DNA of 64,000 nt from an uncultured Oscillospiraceae bacterium (GTDB lineage Bacteria > Bacillota > Clostridia > Oscillospirales > Oscillospiraceae), in the NCBI GenBank assembly GCA_934646185.1, contig CAKUEH010000011.1, forward strand, positions 7,910-71,909, in the 5' to 3' direction. Shown one piece after another: positions 53,275-62,194 of the stretch. The translations under genes and the position numbers were made by a program. How positions within the stretch are numbered: the stretch's first letter is position 1; each line of letters starts with the position of its first letter. The notes beneath the pieces are model-generated. The model did not search any database. It saw only the letters and a program-made list of their open reading frames with translations, and was not told where the DNA came from.

Positions 53275-53787
53275 ATGGCACTGAGAAAGATCGTGACGGT
53301 GGGCGACCCCATTCTGACCAAGGTCTGCCGTCCCGTTACAAAATTTGACCAGAAGCTCGCCATTCTGATCGAGGATATGATCGAGACGATGCACGATGCA
53401 AACGGCGTGGGCCTTGCCGGGCCGCAGGTCGGCGTGATGCGCAGGCTCTGCGTCGTCGATACCGGCGAAGAGGATGTCGAGCTTGTGAATCCTGAGATCG
53501 TCGAGGTCAGCGAGGAAACGCAGACCGGCATCGAGGGCTGCCTGAGCCTGCCGGGCAAATACGGCATCGTCACCCGGCCCGAGCATGTCGTCGTCCGCGC
53601 GCAGGACCGCAATGGCGACTGGTACGAATACGAGGGCGAGGATATCGTCGCCCGCTGCTTCCTGCATGAGATCGACCATCTCGACGGCCATATGTACACC
53701 GAGATCGCCGAAAAAATGCTCACGCCCGAAGAGCTCGAGGAGCTGACCCGGCAGGAGGAACAGGAAGCGCAGGAGGACGGCGAATGA
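53275..53787 (+). CDS. def: Peptide deformylase
   Basis: The 170-residue metalloenzyme removes the formyl group from new proteins. The three motifs are GVGLAGPQ, EGCLSLPG with the metal Cys, and HEIDHLDG with two metal His and the catalytic Glu. The ATG at 53275 has AAAAGGAG upstream; the longer frame would cover the promoter. It is the first gene of an operon; its stop overlaps the start of fmt by 4 bases, and the two enzymes act at opposite ends of the same formyl cycle. Confidence 0.96.
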   Translation: MALRKIVTVGDPILTKVCRPVTKFDQKLAILIEDMIETMHDANGVGLAGPQVGVMRRLCVVDTGEEDVELVNPEIVEVSEETQTGIEGCLSLPGKYGIVTRPEHVVVRAQDRNGDWYEYEGEDIVARCFLHEIDHLDGHMYTEIAEKMLTPEELEELTRQEEQEAQEDGE

Positions 53788-54704
53788 GACTCGTCTTCAT
53801 GGGTACGCCCGAGTTTGCAAGGGCGTGCCTTGAAAAGCTGCACACGGACGGCTTTGACATCGCCGCCGTCTATACCAAGATCGACACGCCGAAAAACCGC
53901 GGCATGAAGCTCATCCCGTCGCCCGTCAAGGAATACGCCCAGTCTGTGGGCCTGCCGGTCTACCAGCCGCAGTCCTTCCGGGACGAGGAAACGGTGCGGC
54001 AGCTGCGGGAATTAAACCCCGACCTGCTGGTCGTCGTGGCCTACGGCAAAATTCTGCCGCAGGCGGTATTAGATATCCCGAAATTCGGTGCGATCAACAT
54101 GCACGGCAGCATCCTGCCGCAGCTTCGCGGCTCCGCGCCCGTGCAGCGCTCCATCCTGAACCACTGCGATGAAGCAGGCGTCACCGCCATGTACCTCTCC
54201 GCCGGGATGGACGAGGGCGATATCATCGAGATCCGCAAAACGCTCATCCAGCCGCTGGAGACCTCCGAGGAGCTCATGGCGCGCCTTGCGTGCCTCGCCG
54301 CGCCCCTCTGCGCCGACACCGTCCGCTCGATCGAGGCCGGGACGGCCGCGCGCATCCCGCAGGACAATGCCCGCGCGACCTACGCGCCCATGCTGTCCAA
54401 AGAAGAAAGCCCCATCGACTGGAACCAGCCCGCCAGATACATCGTCGACCATGTGCGCGGTCTTGTCCCGTGGCCCGTCGCGACGGCGGAGCTCGGCGGC
54501 ACGGAATTCAAAATTTACCGCGTGGAATACGCCGAACAGAAGACGGAAAAAGCGCCCGGCTCGCTCGTCGCGCTGACGAAAAAGGGGCTGCTCGTCGCCT
54601 GTCAGGACGGCGATACCGTCCTCGTGCGCGAGCTGCAGGCCAAGGGCGGCAAGTGCATGCCCGCCCCCGATTATTTCCGGGGACATCCGATCACCATCGA
54701 ATAA
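53784..54704 (+). CDS. fmt: Methionyl-tRNA formyltransferase
   Basis: The 306-residue enzyme formylates initiator Met-tRNA with 10-formyl-THF. It begins with MRLVFMGTPEFA and has the catalytic Asn-His in INMHGSILPQLRG and Asp in AGMDEGDI. A C-terminal tRNA-binding domain follows from about residue 205. The ATGA overlap with def shows translational coupling. Confidence 0.96.
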   Translation: MRLVFMGTPEFARACLEKLHTDGFDIAAVYTKIDTPKNRGMKLIPSPVKEYAQSVGLPVYQPQSFRDEETVRQLRELNPDLLVVVAYGKILPQAVLDIPKFGAINMHGSILPQLRGSAPVQRSILNHCDEAGVTAMYLSAGMDEGDIIEIRKTLIQPLETSEELMARLACLAAPLCADTVRSIEAGTAARIPQDNARATYAPMLSKEESPIDWNQPARYIVDHVRGLVPWPVATAELGGTEFKIYRVEYAEQKTEKAPGSLVALTKKGLLVACQDGDTVLVRELQAKGGKCMPAPDYFRGHPITIE

Positions 54705-54713
54705 GAGGTAGCT

Positions 54714-56021
54714 ATGAACGCAAGAACGACTGCGCTGTCCGCGCTGATCGCCATGCGGCGGCAGAATGCCTGGGCCGACGGCGCGCTGAAGGACGATACG
54801 GCCCGCGCCCGGCTCGACCGCCGCGACGCGGCGCTGGCTGCAAGACTGCTATACGGCGTGGTGCAGAACCGCATGCTGCTGGACTTTTATCTTGCGCAGG
54901 CCGTGTCCTCCCCGCTGACAAAATTACAGCCGGTCGTGCTTGATATCCTGCGCCTCGGCGCATACCAGATCCTGTTTTTGGACAAGATCCCCGTTTCCGC
55001 CGCTGTGAATGAGGCGGTCGAACAGACGAAACTCTATGCCAACAAGCGCGCCGCCGGTCTGGTCAACGGCTCGCTGCGCACCCTCGCCCGCAGAAAGGAC
55101 GAGCTGGCCCAGCCGCAGGATCCGGCCACGAAATATTCTCACCCGCAGCCGCTGATCGACTGCCTGTGCGCGTCCATGGACGAGGAAACGCTCGAGGCGT
55201 TCCTCGCCGCCGACAACGACATTCCAAAGACCGCGCTGCAGGCAAACCCCCTGAAAACGTCCGCGGAGCGGGTCGCCGCCGCGCTGGACGAGGCGGGGAT
55301 CGCGTGGGAGCTGCACCCGTGGCTTCCCGGCTGCTTCCTCGTCTCCGGTACGGGGAATCTCGAGGCGCTGCCGCTGTTTCAGTCCGGCGACGTCTATGTG
55401 CAGGATCCCGCCGCGAAGCTGGCCGTGCTGGCCTCCGGCGCGGCGCCGGGCATGCGCGTGCTCGACTGCTGCGCGGCCCCCGGCGGCAAGAGCTTCGCCG
55501 CCGCCATGCAGATGGAAAACACGGGCAGCATCCTCTCCTGCGATCTGCACGCGCATAAAATTTCCCTGATCGAAAAAAATGCCGCCCGGCTCGGCATTTC
55601 CATCCTGAAGGCCGAGCAGCGCAGCGCGTCGGAATTTGACCCCGCGCTCGAAGCGCGGTTTGACCTCGTCATCGCCGACGTGCCGTGCTCCGGCCTCGGC
55701 GTTATCCGCAAAAAGCCGGATATCCGTTATAAGCCGCTGGACGCCATCGAGCGTCTGCCGGACGTGCAGCGCGCCATTCTGGAGAACGTCAGCCGGTATG
55801 TGAGGCCCGGCGGGGCGCTTCTCTACAGCACCTGTACCGTCCGAAAAGAGGAAAACGAGGCCGTTGTACAGACGTTTTTGCAGGCGCACCCTGCGTTTTC
55901 GCCGGAACCGTTTCCAGTCCCGGACGGACTGGAGCTTCCCAACGAGGGCTATGCCACGCTCCTGCCGCACAAGCACGCGGCGGACGGCTTTTTCATCTGT
56001 AAGCTGAGGAAACACGCATGA
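54714..56021 (+). CDS. rsmB: 16S rRNA (cytosine-967-C5)-methyltransferase
   Basis: The 435-residue enzyme has an N-terminal NusB-like helical domain (about residues 1-140) and a C-terminal SAM methyltransferase domain. The latter holds LDCCAAPGGKS, DVPCSGLG and LLYSTCTV, with both Cys of the RsmB/Nop2 family. It modifies C967 of 16S rRNA. It is separated from fmt by 9 bases and overlaps rlmN by 4 bases. Confidence 0.95.
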   Translation: MNARTTALSALIAMRRQNAWADGALKDDTARARLDRRDAALAARLLYGVVQNRMLLDFYLAQAVSSPLTKLQPVVLDILRLGAYQILFLDKIPVSAAVNEAVEQTKLYANKRAAGLVNGSLRTLARRKDELAQPQDPATKYSHPQPLIDCLCASMDEETLEAFLAADNDIPKTALQANPLKTSAERVAAALDEAGIAWELHPWLPGCFLVSGTGNLEALPLFQSGDVYVQDPAAKLAVLASGAAPGMRVLDCCAAPGGKSFAAAMQMENTGSILSCDLHAHKISLIEKNAARLGISILKAEQRSASEFDPALEARFDLVIADVPCSGLGVIRKKPDIRYKPLDAIERLPDVQRAILENVSRYVRPGGALLYSTCTVRKEENEAVVQTFLQAHPAFSPEPFPVPDGLELPNEGYATLLPHKHAADGFFICKLRKHA

Positions 56022-57046
56022 AACAGGATATCAAATCCATGACGCTCGCCGAGCTGCAGGACGCGTTCGCGGCGCTTGGAGAACCCAAATTCCGCGCGAA
56101 GCAGGTCTTCACATGGCTGCACCGCGGCGCGGTTTGCTTTGACGATATGACAAACCTCTCAAAGCCTCTGCGCGAAAAGCTGGACGGCCTCTATTTCATC
56201 ACCGCGCCCACCGTCGCCCGCAAGCAGATCTCAAAGCTCGACGGGACGATCAAATACCTCTGGAAGCTGCGGGACGGCAACTGCGTCGAATCCGTCGTCA
56301 TGCAGTACCACCACGGCAACACCGTCTGCATCTCTTCCGAGGTCGGCTGTCCGATGGGCTGTAAATTCTGCGCGTCCACGATCGGCGGCCTTGTCCGCCG
56401 GCTTGAACCGTCGGAGATTCTCGATCAGGTGCTTTTTTCTCAGCTGGACTCCAGCCTGCCCATCTCGAATATCGTCCTCATGGGCATCGGCGAGCCGCTG
56501 GACAACTTCGACAACGTCATGCGCTTTTTAGAGCTTGTCAACAGCCCGGACGGCATGAACATCGGCATGCGCCACATCAGCCTCTCCACCTGCGGTCTGG
56601 TCGACAAGATCGAAAAGCTCGCCGAGCGGGATCTGCAGCTGACGCTGTCCGTCTCGCTCCACTCGCCGGACGATGAATCGCGCAGCAAGATCATGCCCGT
56701 CAACCGCCGCTGGCCGGTCGACACGCTGCTGGCGGCCTGCCGCGACTATTTCGCGAAGACCGGACGGCGCATCTCCTTCGAATATACGATGATAAGCGGC
56801 GTGAGCGACAGCCCGGAGCAGGCGGAGCTGCTGGCCAAGAAGCTGGCCGGGATGGGCGCGCACGTCAACATGATCCCGCTCAACAACGTCACCGAGAGCG
56901 GCCTGCACACCTCGTCCAGGCAGGCCATCCGCCGCTTCCAGACCATTCTCGAGGAGCACGGCGTCACCGCGACGCTCCGCCGCACGCTCGGCAGCGATAT
57001 CGACGCCTCCTGCGGCCAGCTGCGCCGCAAATATGAATCAAACTGA
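56018..57046 (+). CDS. rlmN: 23S rRNA/tRNA adenine-C2 methyltransferase
   Basis: The 342-residue radical SAM enzyme methylates A2503 of 23S rRNA and A37 of some tRNAs. The [4Fe-4S] motif is GCPMGCKFCAS, followed by GIGEPLDNFDNV, and the C-terminal DIDASCGQL has the resolving Cys; a further catalytic Cys is in LSTCGL. It overlaps rsmB by 4 bases. Confidence 0.96.
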   Translation: MKQDIKSMTLAELQDAFAALGEPKFRAKQVFTWLHRGAVCFDDMTNLSKPLREKLDGLYFITAPTVARKQISKLDGTIKYLWKLRDGNCVESVVMQYHHGNTVCISSEVGCPMGCKFCASTIGGLVRRLEPSEILDQVLFSQLDSSLPISNIVLMGIGEPLDNFDNVMRFLELVNSPDGMNIGMRHISLSTCGLVDKIEKLAERDLQLTLSVSLHSPDDESRSKIMPVNRRWPVDTLLAACRDYFAKTGRRISFEYTMISGVSDSPEQAELLAKKLAGMGAHVNMIPLNNVTESGLHTSSRQAIRRFQTILEEHGVTATLRRTLGSDIDASCGQLRRKYESN

Positions 57047-57063
57047 CTGAAGGAGGGATCTCC

Positions 57064-57795
57064 ATGCAGACATGGGGCTTGACCGACCCGGGCAACATCC
57101 GGCAGCAGAATCAGGATTCCTATGCGATCGTCCCGTTTGGCCGCGACCGCGTACTTATGATCGTCTGCGACGGCATGGGCGGCGCGAAATCCGGCAACGT
57201 GGCAAGCAGTCTCGCCGTCGAGGTCTTTACGGATGAGGTGCGCCGCACGCAGCGCTCCGGCATGACGCCGGAAAAGGCCGCCGCCATGCTCCGCAGCGCG
57301 CTGGAGCTTGCCAACAGCGCCGTCTATGAGCAGTCGCAGCTGAGCGACGATTTTACCGGCATGGGCACGACGCTCGTCGCTGCCTGGATCAGCCGCGATC
57401 TGGCCGTCGTCATCAACGTCGGCGACAGCCGCGCCTACCACTTCACCCGCGAGGATGTGCGCCTCATCACGCGCGACCATTCCATGGTCGCCTACATGGT
57501 CGAGCGCGGCGAGCTCACGCAGGAACAAGCCAAGCTCCACCCCGGCAAAAACGTCATCACCCGCGCCGTCGGCACCGAGCCGGAGGTCGAGGGCGATATC
57601 TTCACCTGCCGCCTGCGCCGCGACGAATGCATCCTGCTCTGCTCCGACGGCCTGTCCAACGAAATGGCCGATCAGGAGATGCTCTTTGAGGTCGTCCACG
57701 GCCTGAGCAAGAGCGACTGCTGCCAGCGGCTGCTGCACATCGCCAAAAACCGCGGCGCGCCCGACAACGTGACCGTTACGCTGGCGGCTGTCTGA
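57064..57795 (+). CDS. stp: PP2C-type Ser/Thr phosphatase (Stp/PrpC)
   Basis: The 243-residue phosphatase reverses PrkC phosphorylation. It has the metal-binding DGMGG, GMGTTLVAA, INVGDSRAY, LLCSDGLSN and GAPDNVTV. It begins AAGGAGGG before the ATG. It stands directly before the kinase gene (45 bases), as in most Firmicutes, and is the partner of that kinase. Confidence 0.95.
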   Translation: MQTWGLTDPGNIRQQNQDSYAIVPFGRDRVLMIVCDGMGGAKSGNVASSLAVEVFTDEVRRTQRSGMTPEKAAAMLRSALELANSAVYEQSQLSDDFTGMGTTLVAAWISRDLAVVINVGDSRAYHFTREDVRLITRDHSMVAYMVERGELTQEQAKLHPGKNVITRAVGTEPEVEGDIFTCRLRRDECILLCSDGLSNEMADQEMLFEVVHGLSKSDCCQRLLHIAKNRGAPDNVTVTLAAV

Positions 57796-57840
57796 CGAGA
57801 GGGCGCATAGAATGAAAATTTTCGGAAAGGAGCGAGCCTG

Positions 57841-60108
57841 ATGGACCGATATATCGGAAAGCTGCTGGATAACCGCTACGAGATCCTGGAAAAGATCGGT
57901 TCCGGCGGCATGGCGGACGTCTACAAGGCCCGCTGTCACCGCCTCAACCGGCTCGTGGCCATTAAAATATTAAAGGAAGACCTCTCGCAGGACGCCGAGT
58001 TCCGCCGCCGCTTCCACGCCGAATCGCAGGCCGTCGCCATGCTCTCGCACCCGAACATCGTGAGCGTCTACGACGTGTCGCGCTCGGACAACATCGACTA
58101 CATCGTCATGGAGCTCATCGAGGGCATCACCCTCAAGCAGTATATGGAGCAGAAGGGCACGCTCAACTGGCGCGAGGCCCTGCACTTCTCCACCCAGATC
58201 TGCAAGGCGCTCGAGCACGCACACAGCCGCGGCATCGTCCACCGCGATATCAAGCCCCACAACATCATGATCCTGAAGGACGGCAGCGTCAAGGTCGCGG
58301 ACTTCGGCATCGCCCGTGTCTCGTCCGCGCAGAACACCCTCACGCGCGAGGCGCTCGGCTCCGTCCACTATATCTCGCCTGAGCAGGCCAAGGGCGCGCA
58401 GGTCGACTGCCGCGCCGACCTCTATTCCCTCGGCGTCGTCATGTACGAAATGCTGACGGGCCGCCCGCCGTATGACGGCGATACACCCGTTTCCGTCGCC
58501 ATCCAGCATATCGGCGGCCATCCCACCATGCCGCGCGAGCTGAACCCCTCCATCCCGCTCGGCCTCGAGCAGATCACCATGCACGCCATGACGGCGGAGC
58601 TGTCGCACCGCTATCCCTCGGCCACGCGCATGCTCCACGATCTGGAGGAATTCCGCAAGGAGCCGAACATCGTCTTTGACTTTACCGCCGAGGCCGACAG
58701 CATCGACGTGCAGCGTCTGCTGAGCGACCCCGATTATATGCCGAAGACGCTTGGCCGCACGAACGCGGTAAAAGGGGCTCTTGCCGACGCGGTCGCGAAG
58801 AAAAAGCAGCTCGAGCAGGATAAAAAGGCCCAGCAGGACGCCTCCCGCCGCGGCAGCCGCATCGCGGTCATCGCCGGGATCGTCTGCATCGCGCTGGCCG
58901 TGATCGTCATCTGCTATTTCCTGTACAATTATTTCTTCTCCGGTCTGTTCGGCAGGACGGAGGAAACGGCAGTCCCGAAGCTCATCGGCCTGAACGCCGA
59001 GCAGATCCGGGCCGAGGATTACCCGGACTTCGTCATTCAGATCGACGGCTATGTCGAAAGCAGCCAGTATGAGGCGGGCGTCGTGATCGATCAGTCGCCG
59101 CTGCCCGAAAAACAGGCGAAGGTCGGCAGCACCATCAAGCTGACCGTCTCCGCGGGCGTCAGCGAGACGAAAATGCCGCCGATCGTCAATCTCACGCGGC
59201 AGAACGCTGAGCAGCAGCTGAACGCCCTCGGCCTCGATCTGGATATCCGGATCGAAGAGCGCAAGGACGATATCTACACCGAGGGCTATGTCATCCAGAC
59301 AGACCCGTCCAGCGGTACGCCGCTCACCAGCGGCCAGACCGTCACGCTCACCGTCTCGCTCGGCCCGGATATCGAGCTGATCGAGGTTCCGACGCTCGTC
59401 GGCGAGGACGTGGACAAGGCGCTGCAGATGATCACGGACGCCGGTCTGCAGAACGGCAGCATCCGCAGCGACGACAGCGATCTGCCCAAGGGCACGGTCA
59501 CGTTCCAGTCGATCGACGGCGGCCAGATGGTCAAAAAGGATACCGTCATCAACCTGCGTGTGTCCAAGGGGCCGCAGGAGGCCGAAACGCCGGTCGTGAC
59601 GAATCTCACGCAGGATCAGGCCGTTTTGCAGGGCGATACCGTCACGCTCTCCATTTCCGCCTATTCCGCCGACGACGGGACGCTCCGCTACGCCTGGTAC
59701 ATGAGCGCCGACGGCAGCTATGAAAACGCCGCGCTCGTCTCGCGCAGCAGGGAAGGGAACACCACCTGCGAGGCCGATACCTCCGTCCCCGGCACGTATT
59801 ACTATTTCTGCGTCGTGGAGAATTCTCTCGGCGACGATACGAAGACCACCAAGTCCAACATGATCGAGGTCGTCGTGCAGGAGAAGACCGTGGAGAAGAC
59901 CATCACGGTCACGCTCCCGGACAAGAGCGGCCTGTACGAGCTCACCGTCTACGTGGACGGCGTGCTGCAGTACGGCCCATCCTCCGTGTCGATCACGGAC
60001 GACCGCGCCATGATCGTCGAAGTGACTGTCAGAGGCAAGGGCACGCTTCCAGTCGATGTTTATCTTGACGGCGCGCTCTACGATTCGCAGCTGATCCTGT
60101 TTGAGTAA
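57841..60108 (+). CDS. prkC: PASTA-domain Ser/Thr protein kinase with an extra Ig-like region
   Basis: The 755-residue membrane kinase has the kinase domain at about 10-275 with GSGGMADVYKAR, VAIKIL, IVHRDIKPHN and VADFGIAR. One membrane segment lies at about 341-365. Three PASTA repeats follow (from about 377, 444 and 517), which bind muropeptides. Beyond 580 comes an Ig-like region with TLRYAWYMSADGSYE and GTYYYFCVVENSLG, then a final beta domain (about 680-755). The usual PrkC ends after its PASTA repeats, so this outer tail is an addition. It senses the wall and signals to division, dormancy exit and metabolism. Confidence 0.94.
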   Translation: MDRYIGKLLDNRYEILEKIGSGGMADVYKARCHRLNRLVAIKILKEDLSQDAEFRRRFHAESQAVAMLSHPNIVSVYDVSRSDNIDYIVMELIEGITLKQYMEQKGTLNWREALHFSTQICKALEHAHSRGIVHRDIKPHNIMILKDGSVKVADFGIARVSSAQNTLTREALGSVHYISPEQAKGAQVDCRADLYSLGVVMYEMLTGRPPYDGDTPVSVAIQHIGGHPTMPRELNPSIPLGLEQITMHAMTAELSHRYPSATRMLHDLEEFRKEPNIVFDFTAEADSIDVQRLLSDPDYMPKTLGRTNAVKGALADAVAKKKQLEQDKKAQQDASRRGSRIAVIAGIVCIALAVIVICYFLYNYFFSGLFGRTEETAVPKLIGLNAEQIRAEDYPDFVIQIDGYVESSQYEAGVVIDQSPLPEKQAKVGSTIKLTVSAGVSETKMPPIVNLTRQNAEQQLNALGLDLDIRIEERKDDIYTEGYVIQTDPSSGTPLTSGQTVTLTVSLGPDIELIEVPTLVGEDVDKALQMITDAGLQNGSIRSDDSDLPKGTVTFQSIDGGQMVKKDTVINLRVSKGPQEAETPVVTNLTQDQAVLQGDTVTLSISAYSADDGTLRYAWYMSADGSYENAALVSRSREGNTTCEADTSVPGTYYYFCVVENSLGDDTKTTKSNMIEVVVQEKTVEKTITVTLPDKSGLYELTVYVDGVLQYGPSSVSITDDRAMIVEVTVRGKGTLPVDVYLDGALYDSQLILFE

Positions 60109-60112
60109 GCGC

Positions 60113-60991
60113 ATGGAAGAATATCGCATCATCAAAGCCCTGAGCGGCTTCTATTATGTACAGACAGAGGACGGCGTCGTCGAGTGCCGCGCCAGAGGCC
60201 GCTTCCGGCGGCAGGATCAGTCGCCGCTCGTCGGAGACTTTGTCCGCATCACGCGGCAGGCAGACAAGGGCGTTCTGGAGGAGCTTCTGCCCCGGAAAAA
60301 CGCCTTCATCCGCCCGGCGGTCGCCAACATCGACCAGCTCGTCGTGCTGGCCTCCTGCGCCATCCCGGTGACGGAACCGTTTCTGATCGACCGCGTCCTC
60401 GCCATCGCCCAGCTGCAGAGCGTCCCGGCCCTCGTCGTCGTCAACAAGGACGATCTGGCCCCGGCGCAGCCGCTCGCGGAGATCTACCGCAGAGCGGGCG
60501 TCCCCGTGCTCGTCACGAGCGCGGAAACGGGCGAGGGGATCGACGCCCTGCGCGATGCGCTCGCGGGAAAGCTCTCCTGCCTGACCGGCAACTCCGGCGT
60601 CGGCAAATCGAGCCTTCTCAACCGCGCCTGCCCGCAGCTCAGTCTCCCTGTCGGCGAGGTCTCGGAAAAGCTCGGCCGCGGCCGCCACACGACGCGCCAC
60701 ATTGAGCTCTACAGCCTCGGAAACGACACCTTTGTCGCCGACACCCCCGGCTTCTCCGCGTTCGACACCGAGCGCATGGAGCTGGTGCATAAGGAGCAGC
60801 TGCAGTACGCCTTCCCGGAATTCGCCCCGTATCTCGGCCATTGCCAGTTTCCCGACTGCGCCCACCGCAAAGAACCCGGCTGCGCTGTCCGCAGGGCCCT
60901 CGCCGAGGGAAGGATCGGCCAGACCCGCTACGACAGCTACGAACGCCTGTACGAGCTGGCCAGCCAGCTCAAAGAATGGGAACTCAAATAA
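60113..60991 (+). CDS. rsgA: Ribosome small subunit-dependent GTPase RsgA
   Basis: The 292-residue GTPase helps 30S maturation. It has an OB-fold start (IIKALSGFYYV), a circularly permuted GTPase with VVNKDDL (G4) before GNSGVGKSSLLN (G1), DTPGFS (G3), and a C-terminal zinc region with CQFPDCAHRKEPGCAV. I chose the ATG at 60113; a TTG at 60101 overlaps the kinase end. In many Firmicutes rpe and thiN follow, but here the operon ends. Confidence 0.94.
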   Translation: MEEYRIIKALSGFYYVQTEDGVVECRARGRFRRQDQSPLVGDFVRITRQADKGVLEELLPRKNAFIRPAVANIDQLVVLASCAIPVTEPFLIDRVLAIAQLQSVPALVVVNKDDLAPAQPLAEIYRRAGVPVLVTSAETGEGIDALRDALAGKLSCLTGNSGVGKSSLLNRACPQLSLPVGEVSEKLGRGRHTTRHIELYSLGNDTFVADTPGFSAFDTERMELVHKEQLQYAFPEFAPYLGHCQFPDCAHRKEPGCAVRRALAEGRIGQTRYDSYERLYELASQLKEWELK

Positions 60992-60994
60992 AAA

Positions 60995-61031
60995 CCGCGC
61001 ACCCGGACGCATCATACGTCCGGGTGCGCGG
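60995..61031 (+). terminator. Long hairpin after rsgA
   Basis: A perfect 15-bp stem (60995-61009 with 61017-61031) starts 3 bases after the stop. It is not followed by a T-run, so it may act with the following repeat or in an mRNA-end role. Confidence 0.65.
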
Positions 61032-61037
61032 CATCTA

Positions 61038-61200
61038 AAGGCTCCCCTTGGGCTCAAGGGGAGCTGTCAGCGAAGCTGACTGAGGGGATTCGAATGCAGC
61101 AAATTACGGAGCACTTTGAAATATGCTGCATATCCCCTTCGTCATTTTCTTCGAAAATGCCACCTCCCCTTATCGTGCAGGGCACGACAAGGGGAGGCTT
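61038..61200 (+). repeat. Palindromic repeat family A, 163-bp copy
   Basis: It is in the same orientation as the copy at 7170, with GTCAGC-GAA-GCTGAC as the second module, and lies 6 bases after the rsgA hairpin, between convergent genes. It ends CAAGGGGAGGCTT. Confidence 0.9.
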
Positions 61201-61221
61201 TGGTGCGGTCATATCAAAAGC

Positions 61222-61938
61222 TCACCCGTTCTGCGCTTTCTCTCCCGCCTTTGCCTTCTTGATATACCGGTAAATGCTTGCCTGCGAACAGGACAGCTTT
61301 TTGACCGTGAACTGCACCGCGCCGCGCAGCTCGAACATGCCCTGTTCGTGCAGCTGGGCGATGATCCGGGTGCGCTCAGCCTGCGTCAGGCGGTCGAGCG
61401 GCACGTCGACGGACCTTGTGACCGTCTCGAACAGCTCCTCCATGAGGCTGTTCATATCCGACTGGAAATGCTCCGCCGGGACGCTTGCCGCGTGCTGCGG
61501 CTGCATGGGCTGCTTGGCCGGCGCGTCGACAGGGAAGTAGTGGTGGTGGACAAAATCGTCCGGATGGATGAGCTTCAGAATGGCGTCGCTGATCTCGTGG
61601 AACCGGCTGTCGTCAAAATTGATGCACAGAAGCCCCACCAGCTTGCCGTTATCCTTGATGAACATGGTGCTCGACCGGATGGTCTTTCCGTTTGCGAGCT
61701 GGCCGGTGTAATTCAGGTTATAGTCGCTCGTCTCATACTGCTTCTGCATGATCATGCGCAGCGCCGCGTTCGTGATCGGCGCGCCGACGCTGCGGCCGCT
61801 GATGGAGCCGTTGGCGATGGCGGCCACGCGGCTGGTTTCCGGCAGGATCTCATGCAGCACGACCTCGTAATCCGGGCCGAGCGTCGCGCCGAGGTATTCG
61901 ACCAACACGGTATACTGCCGAAGCATCTGTTCCGTCAT
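61222..61938 (-). CDS. YheO-type regulator (PAS-like plus HTH domain)
   Basis: The 238-residue regulator has the N-terminal YheO-like PAS domain (about residues 5-120; LGPDYEVVLHE, FIKDNGKLVGLLCINFDDS). Its C-terminal helix-turn-helix domain (about 170-230) has LSCSQASIYRYIKKAK as recognition helix. Relatives such as DauR regulate amino-acid catabolism in response to small ligands. Its gene is divergent from ridA and the tryptophanase-type lyase, so it probably controls them. AAGGAGGA precedes the start. Confidence 0.9.
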   Translation of the reverse strand: MTEQMLRQYTVLVEYLGATLGPDYEVVLHEILPETSRVAAIANGSISGRSVGAPITNAALRMIMQKQYETSDYNLNYTGQLANGKTIRSSTMFIKDNGKLVGLLCINFDDSRFHEISDAILKLIHPDDFVHHHYFPVDAPAKQPMQPQHAASVPAEHFQSDMNSLMEELFETVTRSVDVPLDRLTQAERTRIIAQLHEQGMFELRGAVQFTVKKLSCSQASIYRYIKKAKAGEKAQNG

Positions 61939-61973
61939 GGGGTGTCCTCCTTATGAAACGTCTCTTGTTTCTC

Positions 61974-62002
61974 ATACTAGCACAGTTTTTTCGCGAAAGC
62001 AA
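61974..62002 (-). promoter_or_regulatory. Promoter of the YheO-type regulator
   Basis: On the minus strand TTGCTT (61997-62002) and TAGTAT (61974-61979) are 17 bases apart, 35 bases before the start. Confidence 0.6.
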
Positions 62003-62025
62003 CGAAATCGGGCCATTTTTCTCGC

Positions 62026-62052
62026 AATATTTTCTCATTGCGAGAAAATATT
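62026..62052. promoter_or_regulatory. Inverted repeat, possible operator 1
   Basis: AATATTTTCTC (62026-62036) and GAGAAAATATT (62042-62052) are perfect inverted arms with a 5-base spacer. It lies upstream of the regulator promoter. The regulator's HTH is the obvious candidate ligand. Confidence 0.65.
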
Positions 62053-62077
62053 TTTTAACATACGAAAAACACGACTC

Positions 62078-62102
62078 AAAATTGTGCATAACGCACAATT
62101 TT
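62078..62102. promoter_or_regulatory. Inverted repeat, possible operator 2
   Basis: AAAATTGTGC (62078-62087) and GCACAATTTT (62093-62102) are perfect arms, also with a 5-base spacer. The centre is 51 bases from the centre of the first palindrome and 34 bases before the -35 of ridA, a fitting place for an activator. Confidence 0.65.
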
Positions 62103-62135
62103 AAGTTTTTATTATGCTGGTTTACAGTAATTATA

Positions 62136-62164
62136 TTGACAACCGGATTTCAAAATGATAAACT
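62136..62164 (+). promoter_or_regulatory. Promoter of ridA and the lyase gene
   Basis: TTGACA (62136-62141) and TAAACT (62159-62164) are 17 bases apart, 30 bases before the ridA start. Confidence 0.7.
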
Positions 62165-62194
62165 CTTATCATAATGAGGAGGTGAGGACAGTTT

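Noticed and set aside
57970..60135. Open frame of 721 codons opposite prkC
   Set aside because: This is an antisense shadow of prkC with low-complexity composition and no ribosome binding site. Similar long shadows lie opposite the nucleotidase (3850-5250), the NCS2 permease (25379-27001), xylB (32228-33718) and the tryptophanase-type gene (62676-63977).
60992..61221. CRISPR or other regular repeat array
   Set aside because: The repeats in the window are dispersed single palindromic elements without spacers of even length, and no cas gene is present.
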